Source: Acidimicrobiales bacterium
Lineage (GTDB): Bacteria > Actinomycetota > Acidimicrobiia > Acidimicrobiales > DATDAH01
Assembly: GCA_016794585.1 (NCBI GenBank)
Contig: JAEUJM010000026.1
Coordinates: 65,444-129,443 of the forward strand
Length of the DNA stretch: 64,000 nt
Direction: 5' to 3'
Part shown: in pieces, positions 24,131-32,449 of the stretch
How positions within the stretch are numbered: position 1 is the stretch's first letter
Layout: each line of letters starts with the position of its first letter
Position numbers and translations under genes: made by a program
Notes under the pieces: model-generated
Seen by the model: only the letters and a program-made list of their open reading frames with translations
Databases searched by the model: none
What the model was told of the DNA's origin: nothing

Positions 24131-26130
24131 CGGGCAGCCGCCTTCAGGGCGTCGGTCACGTACCGGTCGATGGCGCCATCGGCGGACGATGAGAGCTCGG
24201 CTCGATGGAGATCGATCGCCTGGATCGCCTCCGACACGACTCTTCGGACTGTCGTCTTGGGCAGCTTCGGGGCGGCGGCCTCCCAGTCGACGGCGGCGAC
24301 GGTCAGTGCGAGCTCAGCGAGCAGGAAGTGCGGCTCGCCGGGTAGCAGATCGCCGGCTCCGTCGGCGGCGAGCAGCCCGTCGGCGATGGCGAGCGGGCCG
24401 AAGGGCCCCTGGAGGCGCCAACGGAGGGCGTCCAGGCTGGATGCCGGGCGCGCCAGGCGCTCCTCGAGGCGCATCAGGGCGAGGGACACCCGCCGGGTGC
24501 GCTGCAGCAGGAGCGACCGATCGTCGAACCGCTTGAGGGGGTCGAGCTCGGCTCGACCGTTGGCCTCCGCCGCACGCTCCTGCCGTCGAAGCTCTCGCTC
24601 GACAGCTTCGGGCAGGGGACGGGTGGAGGCAAGCGCCTCGAGCAGCAGCGCCACGGGCAGGTCACGAAGCTCCTCGGGTGGCGGGAGCGCACCGCGATCC
24701 TCGACGTTCGCCGTCCAGGTGGCACGCACCTGCCCCTCGGCATCGGCCCACCGGACCGCCAGGAACGCGGGGAGGATCGCGTCCGGCAGCGGGATCGAGA
24801 CCGTCTCCGGCGAGCCTTCGGCGCGCCATGCACTGACGTCCAGGAGCTCGATGTCGGTCGGCGTGTTGACCGTCCATCGGACTGGCAGGTCGTCCCGTGA
24901 GAAGGTGAGCGTCACCGCTGGCGGGTCGGGCTGCACGACGCAGGACTGGAACCCGAGCGGGAGGGTCGGCGCTGTCGGTTCGTCCTCGTCATGATCCGGG
25001 TCCCACACGGCGTCATCGAGATCGATCGGGGCGCCGGCCCGGGTGAGTGCACGCAGGGCCTTGGCCTCCTTGGATCCTGCAGGGCAGCCGATCCAGACGT
25101 TGAGCTCGTGGTGCCCACGTCGCGGGTGGAGCCTGTAGCCGGCCTCGGTGGCGTTGGAGGAGCCGATCATCGCCGCCACCCACTCGTCGCTCTCGACGAC
25201 GAGCACCTTGGCATGGAGCAGGCGCTGTTCGGCGTCGTCGGGTTCGAACGCCACGAGGTCGAGCCCGCGCTGGCGCGCCATCGACACCGGCGCCTTGACC
25301 GCCTCCGTACGCGGATCAACGGCGGCGACGGCAACGAGGCCGCGCCGACTGGCGGGCCGTCCGGTGAGCAGCTGACCGATGGCGTCGAGCGCGGGAGCAG
25401 GCGCGGCGTCGTCCCAGAACGGCGACAGCACAGTCGCCCACAGGGGTTGCGGGCCTCGCCACACCGCGCGGAGCTGGTCCAGCGGGCTACGACCAGGTCG
25501 TGCCGGCGCGACGGCGAGCCGCAGGTTGCGGTCACCGGTAATGGGTAGCGACAGCGCCTGCACTCGTTCGGTAAGGAGGTCGAGCGTCGCCGACGCGCGG
25601 CTCTTCGGGCCGGCCAGTCCCGGGTCGTCGGGTGCGAGCTCGACGAGAACTCGGAGCTCGCTGACGAGGTCGTCGAGCACACTCCGCGGGACGGAGCAGT
25701 TCGAGTCGAGGTCGATGGCGATCGCCGTCTCGACCTGCTGGCGGTACCCGGCTGGGGTGAGGTTGGCCGACCCGACGACGACGCGCCCGGCCCGCTCCCA
25801 CAACAGCACCGCGACCTTGGCGTGCAGTAGCCCGCCCGGTGCCGCGACGGGCAGGAGATCCCAGCGAAGGTTCCGCTTCTCGCTGGCGGTGCTGCGATCG
25901 GCGAGCACACTGACCTGGACCTCGCTGAGTCGATCCTCCATCTCCAGGACCGCGGCGATGCTCGAGATGCGGTCGCCCTCGCTGGGCACCGACGAGAGCG
26001 ACAAGAACCGGGACAGGCAGTCCTCGTCGAAGAAGTCGGCCTGGAACGTGAAGGTGGTGGCGAGGGCCGCGACCGGTTCGCCAGCGCCTTCCGGTGGTGA
26101 CCAGTAGTCGAGGAGACGGGGCGCGCTCAT
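24127..26130 (-). CDS. Phospholipase-D-type (HKD-like) protein, probable nuclease of a defence cassette
   Basis: This 667-aa protein has two PLD-like half sites: LLHAKVAVLLWERAGRVVVG with SAN (H103, K105, S121, N123), and LLHAKVLVVE with IGSSNATEAG (H306, K308, S324, N326). In the classical HxKx4D motif the Asp is replaced by Leu110 in the first and Glu313 in the second, a feature to test. The C-terminal 300 residues are unassigned. PLD-fold proteins beside helicases in defence loci usually act as nucleases (compare DrmC of DISARM). ATG 26130 and its stop both overlap neighbours as ATGA, so it is translationally coupled to the unknown protein and the helicase. Confidence 0.82.
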   Translation of the reverse strand: MSAPRLLDYWSPPEGAGEPVAALATTFTFQADFFDEDCLSRFLSLSSVPSEGDRISSIAAVLEMEDRLSEVQVSVLADRSTASEKRNLRWDLLPVAAPGGLLHAKVAVLLWERAGRVVVGSANLTPAGYRQQVETAIAIDLDSNCSVPRSVLDDLVSELRVLVELAPDDPGLAGPKSRASATLDLLTERVQALSLPITGDRNLRLAVAPARPGRSPLDQLRAVWRGPQPLWATVLSPFWDDAAPAPALDAIGQLLTGRPASRRGLVAVAAVDPRTEAVKAPVSMARQRGLDLVAFEPDDAEQRLLHAKVLVVESDEWVAAMIGSSNATEAGYRLHPRRGHHELNVWIGCPAGSKEAKALRALTRAGAPIDLDDAVWDPDHDEDEPTAPTLPLGFQSCVVQPDPPAVTLTFSRDDLPVRWTVNTPTDIELLDVSAWRAEGSPETVSIPLPDAILPAFLAVRWADAEGQVRATWTANVEDRGALPPPEELRDLPVALLLEALASTRPLPEAVERELRRQERAAEANGRAELDPLKRFDDRSLLLQRTRRVSLALMRLEERLARPASSLDALRWRLQGPFGPLAIADGLLAADGAGDLLPGEPHFLLAELALTVAAVDWEAAAPKLPKTTVRRVVSEAIQAIDLHRAELSSSADGAIDRYVTDALKAAAR

Positions 26131-27431
26131 GGGGCGGTGTCGGAGAGGAAGCGCCGGACGGCAGCGACCCGCACCGGGTGGATGAAGCGGCCGTCGAGCA
26201 CCGGTTCGTCGGGGGTTCCGTAAGACGGACGCACGACCCACCCGTCTCGAAGCGGCTCGAACCACGGTCGCTTGCCGTTGGGGGGCTTGTGGGCCTGCAC
26301 CTGCTCGTGATGGCCCATGACGACCTCGACGAGCTCGGAGGGGCTGCGTCGGATGGCGAGCTCTCCGAGGTCTTGCTCCATCTGGCCGATGGCGTCGATC
26401 GCAGCCATCTGCTCGATCGCTCGTTCGAACAGCGACGGAAGCTCCTTGGCGCCACGGACGATCGTCCTGTGCGTGGCCGCGTTGGAAGGGGCCATGGGCT
26501 TGGTGCCGAGTGCGTAGGAGATCGAGCAGAGCGTCCGGAACACGGCGTCGGCGAGCGCAGCGAACCGCTCGTAGGCGATGACGGCGTCCACGACCGCGCC
26601 GAGGGACGGCGAGCACTGGGGTCGGACCGCGAGCAGCAGGCCTGCCTCTCTAGCGTCGTCGATCTCGCCGACGTTCGCGAGGAGGCGAGCGAGCTCGGCA
26701 CGGCCCTCGTGGTGGGGTGACAGCAGGAGCATGCGGAGGTGGTGGCGCTCGGCGGCGTGCGCGTGGTCCGGATGAAAGGTGGCGGCCAGGCGCCCGAAGA
26801 GCCAGGAGCCCGTCTTCGTGGTGACGTGGTCGTTGGCGAGCGCGCTGCGCACGGCGTCTCGGATATCCCGGCGGAGCGTCGCTCCGTTGCTGCGAGGCAC
26901 GTCGTCGGTGAAGCCCTCCGCGTCGTTCTCCCGCTCCCACTCGCGGACCAGCTCGGCGCATCGACCGGCTGGCTCGAGGTTCGCATCGACGATGTCGGCG
27001 TCGACCGAGAACGGCTTGTAGACACCGTTGAAGCCGAACACCTTCGGGCCCTTCAGATAGGTCGGGGCCGACAGTCGCTGCTGCCGGGCGACGACGTTCC
27101 GGGCCTTGTTGACGCCCGGGACCCCGGGAGGGATCTCATTGGGGCGCAGCCGGCGGACGAACGCCTCCAACACGACCCACTCGAAGCAGATCGGTGGCGT
27201 CGATACCTGGTCGGCCGCTGGGACCTCACCCAGCCCGTCGCAGGCGAGAGCGCCCACCGCCGTCGCCGTGACGAACCGCATCCGCTGCATCCGCGATCGG
27301 ATGCCCGGCACGAGACGGTCGGCCAGGCGGTCCGAGATCGCCGCCAACCCGATCGGGTCGAGGCTTCCCTCTCCGGCGACCGGCGGGTCGTAGGCCGACA
27401 GCTCCGGCAGCGTGAGCCCCGCGATCGCCAC
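26127..27431 (-). CDS. Unrecognised 434-aa protein, first gene of the island operon
   Basis: I do not recognise a family. The protein is soluble and mixed alpha/beta with no signal peptide or membrane segment. Notable stretches are a region rich in basic residues (VNKARNVVARQQRLSAPTYL, then KGPKVFGFNGVYKPF) and a helical C-terminal half ending PNGKRPWFEPLRDGW and FIHPVRVAAVRRFL. The GTG at 27431 follows AGGACTTCC, and the stop overlaps the PLD gene as ATGA. Conserved coupling with a PLD protein and an SNF2 helicase suggests a recognition or structural subunit of a three-part defence complex. That role is inferred from context only. Confidence 0.7.
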   Translation of the reverse strand: MAIAGLTLPELSAYDPPVAGEGSLDPIGLAAISDRLADRLVPGIRSRMQRMRFVTATAVGALACDGLGEVPAADQVSTPPICFEWVVLEAFVRRLRPNEIPPGVPGVNKARNVVARQQRLSAPTYLKGPKVFGFNGVYKPFSVDADIVDANLEPAGRCAELVREWERENDAEGFTDDVPRSNGATLRRDIRDAVRSALANDHVTTKTGSWLFGRLAATFHPDHAHAAERHHLRMLLLSPHHEGRAELARLLANVGEIDDAREAGLLLAVRPQCSPSLGAVVDAVIAYERFAALADAVFRTLCSISYALGTKPMAPSNAATHRTIVRGAKELPSLFERAIEQMAAIDAIGQMEQDLGELAIRRSPSELVEVVMGHHEQVQAHKPPNGKRPWFEPLRDGWVVRPSYGTPDEPVLDGRFIHPVRVAAVRRFLSDTAP

Positions 27432-27848
27432 GGAAGTCCTACGACGGCCTCGGTGCGACGGGGACCGGCTTGCTCTCGCATAGCTCCGGCCCCGGCCTCA
27501 CGGCCGCCTGTCCTCCGGCGCAGCTACGCGCGATCGTTTCCAAGGCGGGCCATGCCGCCTCCGCTGCTTGCATCGTCTGCAAACCGTATCCACGGCGACA
27601 TGGCGCAAGGCCGCCGGCCACACCGAATGTGCCGCGGTCAAGGGTGGGCGGGAGGGTCGGCTTCTGGAAAGAACTTGCCAAACATAGTCGCGAACAGCGG
27701 GACTGCCTTGCGATGGCCACCTCGACATAGGTGCGCTGGCTAGACCGCATGCACATCTGCTGCCACTGCGGCCATGTCGCCCTCCGTTGTCCTTCGGCGA
27801 CTCGTCCCACGACAGTCGGCCGTGGGACGAGATGCCTCGAAAGAGTGT
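27432..27848. other. 417-bp intergenic gap upstream of the island operon
   Basis: No coding frame here looks real: the open frames on both strands are rich in Arg, Cys and Trp and lack starts with ribosome binding sites. The gap should hold the promoter of the leftward operon starting at 27431, but I see no convincing -35/-10 pair. A strong hairpin lies at its right end (27802-27830). Confidence 0.5.
27802..27830 (-). terminator. Hairpin 3' of the hypothetical gene
   Basis: TCGTCCCACG (27802-27811) and CGTGGGACGA (27821-27830) form a perfect 10-bp stem with a 9-nt loop, 18 bp beyond the stop of the leftward gene ending at 27849. Position fits a terminator; no U-tract is visible. Confidence 0.5.
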
Positions 27849-28658
27849 CTACCTGGGTCTCCGGGCGCGCAAGAAATCGCGCGCTGCGGCGGGATCGTCG
27901 AATGTTCCTGCCGCGATTCCGGCCATTCCCACAGGGAACGAGGCGAGAGCGGGAATGCCGCCCCCAGCAACCGCTGGTACGTCTGCCATGACGATGGTGG
28001 CGCCGGCCAATACAGACACAGCGCGCCCAAAGCTGCGCAGCCAACTGGGTGAGTTGGGTTCACCGGCAACTTGCTCTGCATCCAGTTGTTCGGCGAGATC
28101 TCGGATCCTGGCTCTCACCGCTTGACCGTCAGGAAACCGGTTCACGCGGCTAGCTGCCTCAGCCGCTTGCTCGATGACCATCTGCAATACCGTCGTCGCT
28201 GCTGGACTTAGGTTCGGCGCCAAATCGTGCACGAGCTCGATTTCCTGCGCGAGGAAAGTGTTGTCGTCCAAGATCTCGATCGGTACAGGTTCAGCATTTC
28301 GAATGACCTGATCCCAGCTGTCCCAGAAACTGTCACTGTCTGCTAACTGTTGAAGGATGGCGGCGACATCATTGCCTGAGCCAGCGACGACGTTGATAAA
28401 TGCCTGGGGGAGCCATGGCAACGAGGTGAAGCCGGACACGTGCTCCTGGGACAGGGCCATGCGCAGAAGGTACTCCAAGTGACCGAGTGAGTCTCTAGCT
28501 CCCTGCGCTTGCGCAACGAGTCCGGTCACGAGCCTGTACGTCGACTCGGGTGTGTACGACGGCTCGCACGAGGTGCATTTCTTGGCAGCGGATTCCTCGT
28601 TGACGGAGGAAGAGCGCTCTAGCTGCAGCGATACTCCAGCCTCGCCTAGGTTCGACAC
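27849..28658 (-). CDS. Hypothetical protein with hydrophobic C-terminal region
   Basis: This 269-aa frame is not recognised. It has a Cys pair near the N-terminus (KKCTSCEPSYTP), a long helical middle (LVTGLVAQAQGARDSLGHLE, AATTVLQMVIEQAAEAASRV) and a hydrophobic, Gly/Ala-rich stretch near the C-terminus (AVSVLAGATIVMADVPAV, then FPVGMAGIAAG) that could cross a membrane. The GTG at 28658 is the first plausible start after the acyl-CoA dehydrogenase fragment that ends at 28682; no strong ribosome binding site is seen. Codon use is less GC-biased than in the flanking chromosome, so it belongs to the island. An abortive-infection-type membrane protein is one guess without direct support. Confidence 0.55.
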   Translation of the reverse strand: MSNLGEAGVSLQLERSSSVNEESAAKKCTSCEPSYTPESTYRLVTGLVAQAQGARDSLGHLEYLLRMALSQEHVSGFTSLPWLPQAFINVVAGSGNDVAAILQQLADSDSFWDSWDQVIRNAEPVPIEILDDNTFLAQEIELVHDLAPNLSPAATTVLQMVIEQAAEAASRVNRFPDGQAVRARIRDLAEQLDAEQVAGEPNSPSWLRSFGRAVSVLAGATIVMADVPAVAGGGIPALASFPVGMAGIAAGTFDDPAAARDFLRARRPR

Positions 28659-28681
28659 CGATGTGGGCGAACGATTTCTGC

Positions 28682-29206
28682 TTACCTCGGCAGCCCGAGG
28701 ACCCTCTCGGCGATGATGTTGCGTTGGATCTGGCTGGTGCCGCCGGCGATGGTGCCGGCGAAGCTGCGGAGGTAGAGGTCCCACCAGCTGGCGCTGACGA
28801 ACTGGGACTGGAGGGCGGACTTGGGGGCGCCGGGGAGGTCGGGGTCGAGCGCGGCGGGGCCGAGGGACTCGACGAGGGCGAGGTTGGCGGCCTGGCCGGC
28901 CTCCGATCCCATGAGCTTGAGGATGGACTGCTCGGCGGCCTCCATGCCCTTACGGGCCTTGGCCAGGGTGCGGTAGCCGAGGAGGCGCATGGCGTAGGCG
29001 TCGACGACGAGGTTGCCGAACCAGTCCTCGACGATGGGGTCGTGGGCGGCGCCGGCCCGCTCGAGGGTGACGGGGCCCCACTGGACCATGGACTCGAGGC
29101 GGGTGGCGAAGCCGAGCCAGAGCATGGCCCGTTCGTGGCCGAGGGAGCCGTTGGCGACGCCCCAGCCCCGGTTGAGCTCGCCGACGAGGATCTCGGCGGA
29201 GACGTC
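28682..29206 (-). pseudogene. Duplicated 3' fragment of an acyl-CoA dehydrogenase gene
   Basis: This segment encodes the last ~175 residues of the acyl-CoA dehydrogenase at 31256-32449 (from about LVGELNRGWGVANGSLGHER to IIAERVLGLPR, then TAA). The nucleotide sequence is nearly identical to 31258-31779, with scattered single-base changes, and ends abruptly at about 29206, where unrelated sequence begins. There is no start codon context and no FAD/substrate N-terminal half, so it is a non-functional copy. With the intact gene it makes direct repeats of about 520 bp that bracket a 2-kb cargo (29207-31257). Confidence 0.88.
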
Positions 29207-29258
29207 GGCACCGGTCGAATCCCCTCCGCCGTCAGGGGACTGATGCGAGGATCTGGGG

Positions 29259-30425
29259 ATGCTGGTCGTGCGGGGCACCAAGAAGCTGCGGGACCGGGTG
29301 AAGGGGCCGGTGGCCGCCGCCGACGAGGTGTCGGCCACGGCGTTGGGGGACTGGTTCGCCACGGCGCTGTTCTGGAAGCCGCAGGTCGCGTTGCTGGTGA
29401 ACCAGCGGACGTTCCTGCCGGTGTTCATGGAGCTGGCGCCGGCGGCGACGCTGCTCGACCGGATCCCTGCGGCCGTCGAGGCGGCGCTGCGCCGGCAGGG
29501 GGTCGACGAGGCGTTCATCGCCACCGAGCGGGCGGCGATGGGCGAGGTGCGCATCGCGCCGACGAACGATCGCAGCGTGGTCGGCGTCATGACCGAGTTC
29601 GGCCTCCACGCCGGGTGGGCCCGTGAGAAGCGCCCCACCGATCTGGACGACCTGTCGCGGCGCCTGGCGACCATGCTCCTCGGGCCGCTGATGAAGGGGG
29701 ACGGGCCCGGGTCGCCGGACCGGGCGCTGGCGGCGCTCGTGGGCGGCGCCGGCCCGCTCGCCGAGGTCATCTCGCTCCGCCCGGACCTTGGGGACCAGGC
29801 GCCGGCTCCGAGCGGTCCGCTGACGGGGGCTGCCCGCGGTGACGTGTTCCAGCTGAAGGTCACCCTCCTGGGGATCAAGCCGCCCGTGTGGCGTCGGGTG
29901 CTGGTCGACGGCGCCAGCACGCTCGACCAGGTCCACGAGGTGATCCAGGCGGCGTTCGGGTGGTGGAACTACCACCTGCACGAGTTCGAGGTGGGCGACG
30001 ACCGCTACGGCGTCCCCGACGAGGACTACAACCCGGAGTACGACTTCGGCCCGCCGACGATCGACGAGGGCCTGGTCCGCCTCGACTCGGTTGCCGGCGA
30101 GGGATCGAAGTTCGACTACGCCTACGACTTCGGTGACGACTGGCGCCACCGGATCGTGGTCGAGAAGGTGCTGCCGGCGGACGGTGGGGCCCCGGTCACG
30201 GTGCCGGCGTGCGTCGACGGCCGCCGGGCCTGCCCGCCCGAGGACTGCGGCGGCCCCTGGGGCTACGAGGAGCTGCTGGCCATCCTCGCCGACCCATCCC
30301 ACCCCGAGCACACCGAGCGCCTGGAGTGGCTCGGCCGTCCCTTCGACCCCGATGCCTTCGAGGCCGGCGACTTCGAGACCAACCTCCGCAACCAGCAGCT
30401 CACCGCCTTCGACGACTGGCACTGA
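29259..30425 (+). CDS. DUF6933-like plus plasmid pRiA4b ORF-3-like protein
   Basis: This 388-aa protein appears to join two parts. Residues 1-150 start MLVVRGTKKLRDRVKG and resemble DUF6933. Residues about 195-388 match the pRiA4b ORF-3 family (also found as a passenger of IS1096-type elements): VFQLKVTLLGIKPPVWRRVL, FGWWNYHLHEFEVGD, YDFGDDWRHRIVVEKVLP, CVDGRRACPPEDCGGPWGYE. The family's function is unknown to me. It is frequently plasmid- or element-borne, which fits its place between direct repeats. ATG 29259 is preceded by GAGGATCTGGGG. It reads opposite to the neighbouring toxin-antitoxin pair. Confidence 0.85.
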   Translation: MLVVRGTKKLRDRVKGPVAAADEVSATALGDWFATALFWKPQVALLVNQRTFLPVFMELAPAATLLDRIPAAVEAALRRQGVDEAFIATERAAMGEVRIAPTNDRSVVGVMTEFGLHAGWAREKRPTDLDDLSRRLATMLLGPLMKGDGPGSPDRALAALVGGAGPLAEVISLRPDLGDQAPAPSGPLTGAARGDVFQLKVTLLGIKPPVWRRVLVDGASTLDQVHEVIQAAFGWWNYHLHEFEVGDDRYGVPDEDYNPEYDFGPPTIDEGLVRLDSVAGEGSKFDYAYDFGDDWRHRIVVEKVLPADGGAPVTVPACVDGRRACPPEDCGGPWGYEELLAILADPSHPEHTERLEWLGRPFDPDAFEAGDFETNLRNQQLTAFDDWH

Positions 30426-30452
30426 GGCCGTCAGGCTGGCGGCGGCGATGCG

Positions 30453-30782
30453 TCAGGCGGCGGAGTCCTTGCCGAGGTGGATGGGGACCCGCCGATCCTC
30501 GTCGTCGAACACGGCGACGAGCTCCAGGCGCGCCCCGAGGGCGTCGAGGTACTGGCGAAGGGTGGAGACCCGGACGTCCTCGGAGTGCTCGAGCTTCGAG
30601 ATCGCACCCTGGGTGACGTCGAGCCGGCCGGCGAGCTCGGCCTGGCTCACGGCCTCGGTGTGGCGCAGCTCGTAGAGCCGGATCTCCTCGAGCGTCTCGG
30701 CCCGTGCCGCGGCGAGACGCTCTCGGGCGCCGGGGCGTGCCTCCACCTCCTTGCGCAGCTCGGAGAACTTGGTTCGTGCCAT
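30453..30782 (-). CDS. XRE-family antitoxin
   Basis: This 109-aa protein has an XRE/lambda-repressor-type helix-turn-helix: VSQAELAGRLDVTQGAISKL followed by EHSEDVRVSTLRQYLDALGA. Its N-terminal helix (MARTKFSELRKEVEARPG) is typical of HigA-like or MqsA-like antitoxins. ATG 30782 overlaps the toxin stop (ATGA), and the gene lies second in the operon, the inverted order (toxin first) of HigBA-type systems. It should neutralise the toxin and repress the operon through the palindrome at 31164-31181. Confidence 0.88.
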   Translation of the reverse strand: MARTKFSELRKEVEARPGARERLAAARAETLEEIRLYELRHTEAVSQAELAGRLDVTQGAISKLEHSEDVRVSTLRQYLDALGARLELVAVFDDEDRRVPIHLGKDSAA

Positions 30783-31138
30783 CAGATCAGTCCCTCCTCC
30801 TTCAACTCATCGAGGTAGACGTCGTAGAGGTCGTCAGCCGCAGGGACCGCCCACTCGTACCACGCCGTCCATTCGCCGCTCTTGTCGCCACCCAGCAGCA
30901 GGATGGCCTGCCGACGAGGATCGAACATGAACAACACGCGCAGGGCGCCACCTTGCGCCGCCCGGAGCTCCTTCATGTTGTGGTGACGGGAGCTCTGGAT
31001 GCGATCCACCACCGGACGTCCGAGATCCGGGCCCCGCTCGGCCAAGAGGTCGACGCGGTCCGTGAGCGCTTCCTGCTGGTCGGACGTGAGCGACTGCCAC
31101 CACTCCTCGAACTCGTCGGTGACCTCGACGTCCCACAC
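30782..31138 (-). CDS. RelE/HigB-type toxin (phage Gp49-like family)
   Basis: This 118-aa protein fits the RelE/ParE-superfamily Gp49/HigB branch: WDVEVTDEFEEWWQSLTSDQ at the N-terminus, then the core HHNMKELRAAQGGALRVLFM, FDPRRQAILLLGGDKSGEW, and a helical tail ending YLDELKEEG. Toxins of this group are usually ribosome-dependent mRNA endonucleases. The GTG at 31138 gives the full N-terminal strand; a leaderless or weakly initiated message is likely because no strong ribosome binding site is seen. It precedes the XRE antitoxin gene with ATGA overlap. Confidence 0.87.
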   Translation of the reverse strand: MWDVEVTDEFEEWWQSLTSDQQEALTDRVDLLAERGPDLGRPVVDRIQSSRHHNMKELRAAQGGALRVLFMFDPRRQAILLLGGDKSGEWTAWYEWAVPAADDLYDVYLDELKEEGLI

Positions 31139-31163
31139 CGACCCAGCATGAGCTATCCCTCAT

Positions 31164-31181
31164 CATGAGTCAATACTCATG
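31164..31181. promoter_or_regulatory. Palindromic operator of the toxin-antitoxin operon
   Basis: CATGAGT-CAAT-ACTCATG is a perfect 7-bp-arm palindrome 26 bp upstream of the toxin start. It overlaps a possible -35 (TTGACT on the minus strand). A wider AGCATGAG/CTCATGCT repeat surrounds it (31145-31182). Autorepression by the XRE antitoxin is the expected use. Confidence 0.55.
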
Positions 31182-31255
31182 CTGCGGACGGGTGGTCGAT
31201 CTGGCCGATCGAGACGGCGGACGCCCAGTGGGCGCTCGAGGTCAGCCGGGTTGAG

Positions 31256-32449
31256 CTACCTCGGCAACCCGAGGACCCGCTCGGCGATGATGTTGCGTTG
31301 GATCTGGCTGGTGCCGCCGGCGATGGTGCCGGCGAAGCTGCGGAGGTAGAGGTCCCACCAGCTGGCGCTGACGAACTGGGATTGGAGGGCGGAGCGGGGG
31401 GCGCCGGGGAGGTCGGGGTCAAGGGCGGCGGGGCCGAGGGACTCGACGAGGGCGAGGTTGGCGGCCTGGCCGGCCTCTGAGCCCATGAGTTTGAGGATGG
31501 ACTGCTCGGCGGCTTCCATGCCTTTGCGGGCCTTGGCGAGGGTGCGGTAGCCGAGGAGGCGCATGGCGTAGGCGTCGACGACGAGGTTGCCGAACCAGTC
31601 CTCGACGATGGGGTCGTGGGCGGCGCCGGCCCGCTCGAGGGTGACCGGGCCCCACTGGACCATGGACTCGAGGCGGGTGGCGAAGCCGAGCCAGAGCATG
31701 GCCCGTTCGTGGCCGAGGGAGCCGTTGGCAACACCCCAGCCCCGGTTGAGCTCGCCGACGAGGTTCTCGGCGGGGACGTGGACGTCGTCGAAGAACACCT
31801 CGTTGAAGTCGAGGTCGTCGGGGGAGATGAACGAGCCGAACGGCCGGCGGGTGAGGCCGGGGGAGTCGGTCGGGATGATCAGGACGCTGATGCCCTTGTG
31901 CTTGGGGACGTCGGGGTCGGTGCGCACGAAGGCGAGGATGAAGTCGGCGTCGTGGGCGCCGGAGGTCCACACCTTCTGGCCGTTGACCACGAAGTGGTCG
32001 CCGTCGAGCACGGCGCGGGTGCGCAGGCCGGCGAGGTCGGAGCCGGCGTCGGGCTCGGACATGCCGAGCGCGGCGGTGATGTCGCCCCGCAGCAGCGGTA
32101 CGGCCCACTTCTGCTTCTGCTCCTCGGTGCCGAACCCGAGTAGCGAGGGGCCGATGATGGTGAGGCCCTGGGGGTTCTGGGTGACGTCGATGCCCCGGCT
32201 GGTCAGCTCCTCCTGGTGGACGAACTGCTCGACCAGGGTGGCGTTGCGGCCGCCGTACTCGGGCGGGTTGCCCGGCACGAGCCAGCCCGCCTCGAACAGC
32301 TTCCGCTGCCAGTCCCGCGCCCACTGGGGGGCGTGGGCGCTCGACAGCGAGGGCTCGGTCACCTCGGACGGGTCGGGGGCGTTGGCGTCGAGCCAGGCGG
32401 CGAACTCGGCCCGGAAGGCCTCGGTCTCGGCGTCGAAGGCGAGCTTCAT
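31256..32449 (-). CDS. Acyl-CoA dehydrogenase family protein (large partner)
   Basis: This 397-aa enzyme is a complete acyl-CoA dehydrogenase: helical N-terminus, GMSEPDAGSDLAGLRTRAV and FVVNGQKVWTSGAHDADFIL in the beta domain, PDVPKHKGISVLIIPTDSPG, and SWWDLYLRSFAGTIAGGTSQ then IQRNIIAERVLGLPR at the C-terminus. ATG 32449 overlaps the stop of the upstream second dehydrogenase gene (ATGA), so the two are coupled and probably form one heteromeric enzyme. The last ~520 bp are repeated as a fragment at 28682-29206, showing that this 3' end was the site of a duplication or insertion event. Confidence 0.94.
   Translation of the reverse strand: MKLAFDAETEAFRAEFAAWLDANAPDPSEVTEPSLSSAHAPQWARDWQRKLFEAGWLVPGNPPEYGGRNATLVEQFVHQEELTSRGIDVTQNPQGLTIIGPSLLGFGTEEQKQKWAVPLLRGDITAALGMSEPDAGSDLAGLRTRAVLDGDHFVVNGQKVWTSGAHDADFILAFVRTDPDVPKHKGISVLIIPTDSPGLTRRPFGSFISPDDLDFNEVFFDDVHVPAENLVGELNRGWGVANGSLGHERAMLWLGFATRLESMVQWGPVTLERAGAAHDPIVEDWFGNLVVDAYAMRLLGYRTLAKARKGMEAAEQSILKLMGSEAGQAANLALVESLGPAALDPDLPGAPRSALQSQFVSASWWDLYLRSFAGTIAGGTSQIQRNIIAERVLGLPR

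Noticed and set aside
21403-27431. Labelling the cassette as DISARM or BREX
   Set aside because: PLD and SNF2 helicase proteins are shared with DISARM, but no DUF1998 protein, drmA-like helicase, PglZ or BrxL/BrxC was found.
27432-27848. Small genes in the island promoter gap
   Set aside because: Frames on both strands are Cys/Arg/Trp-rich, overlap each other and lack ribosome binding sites.
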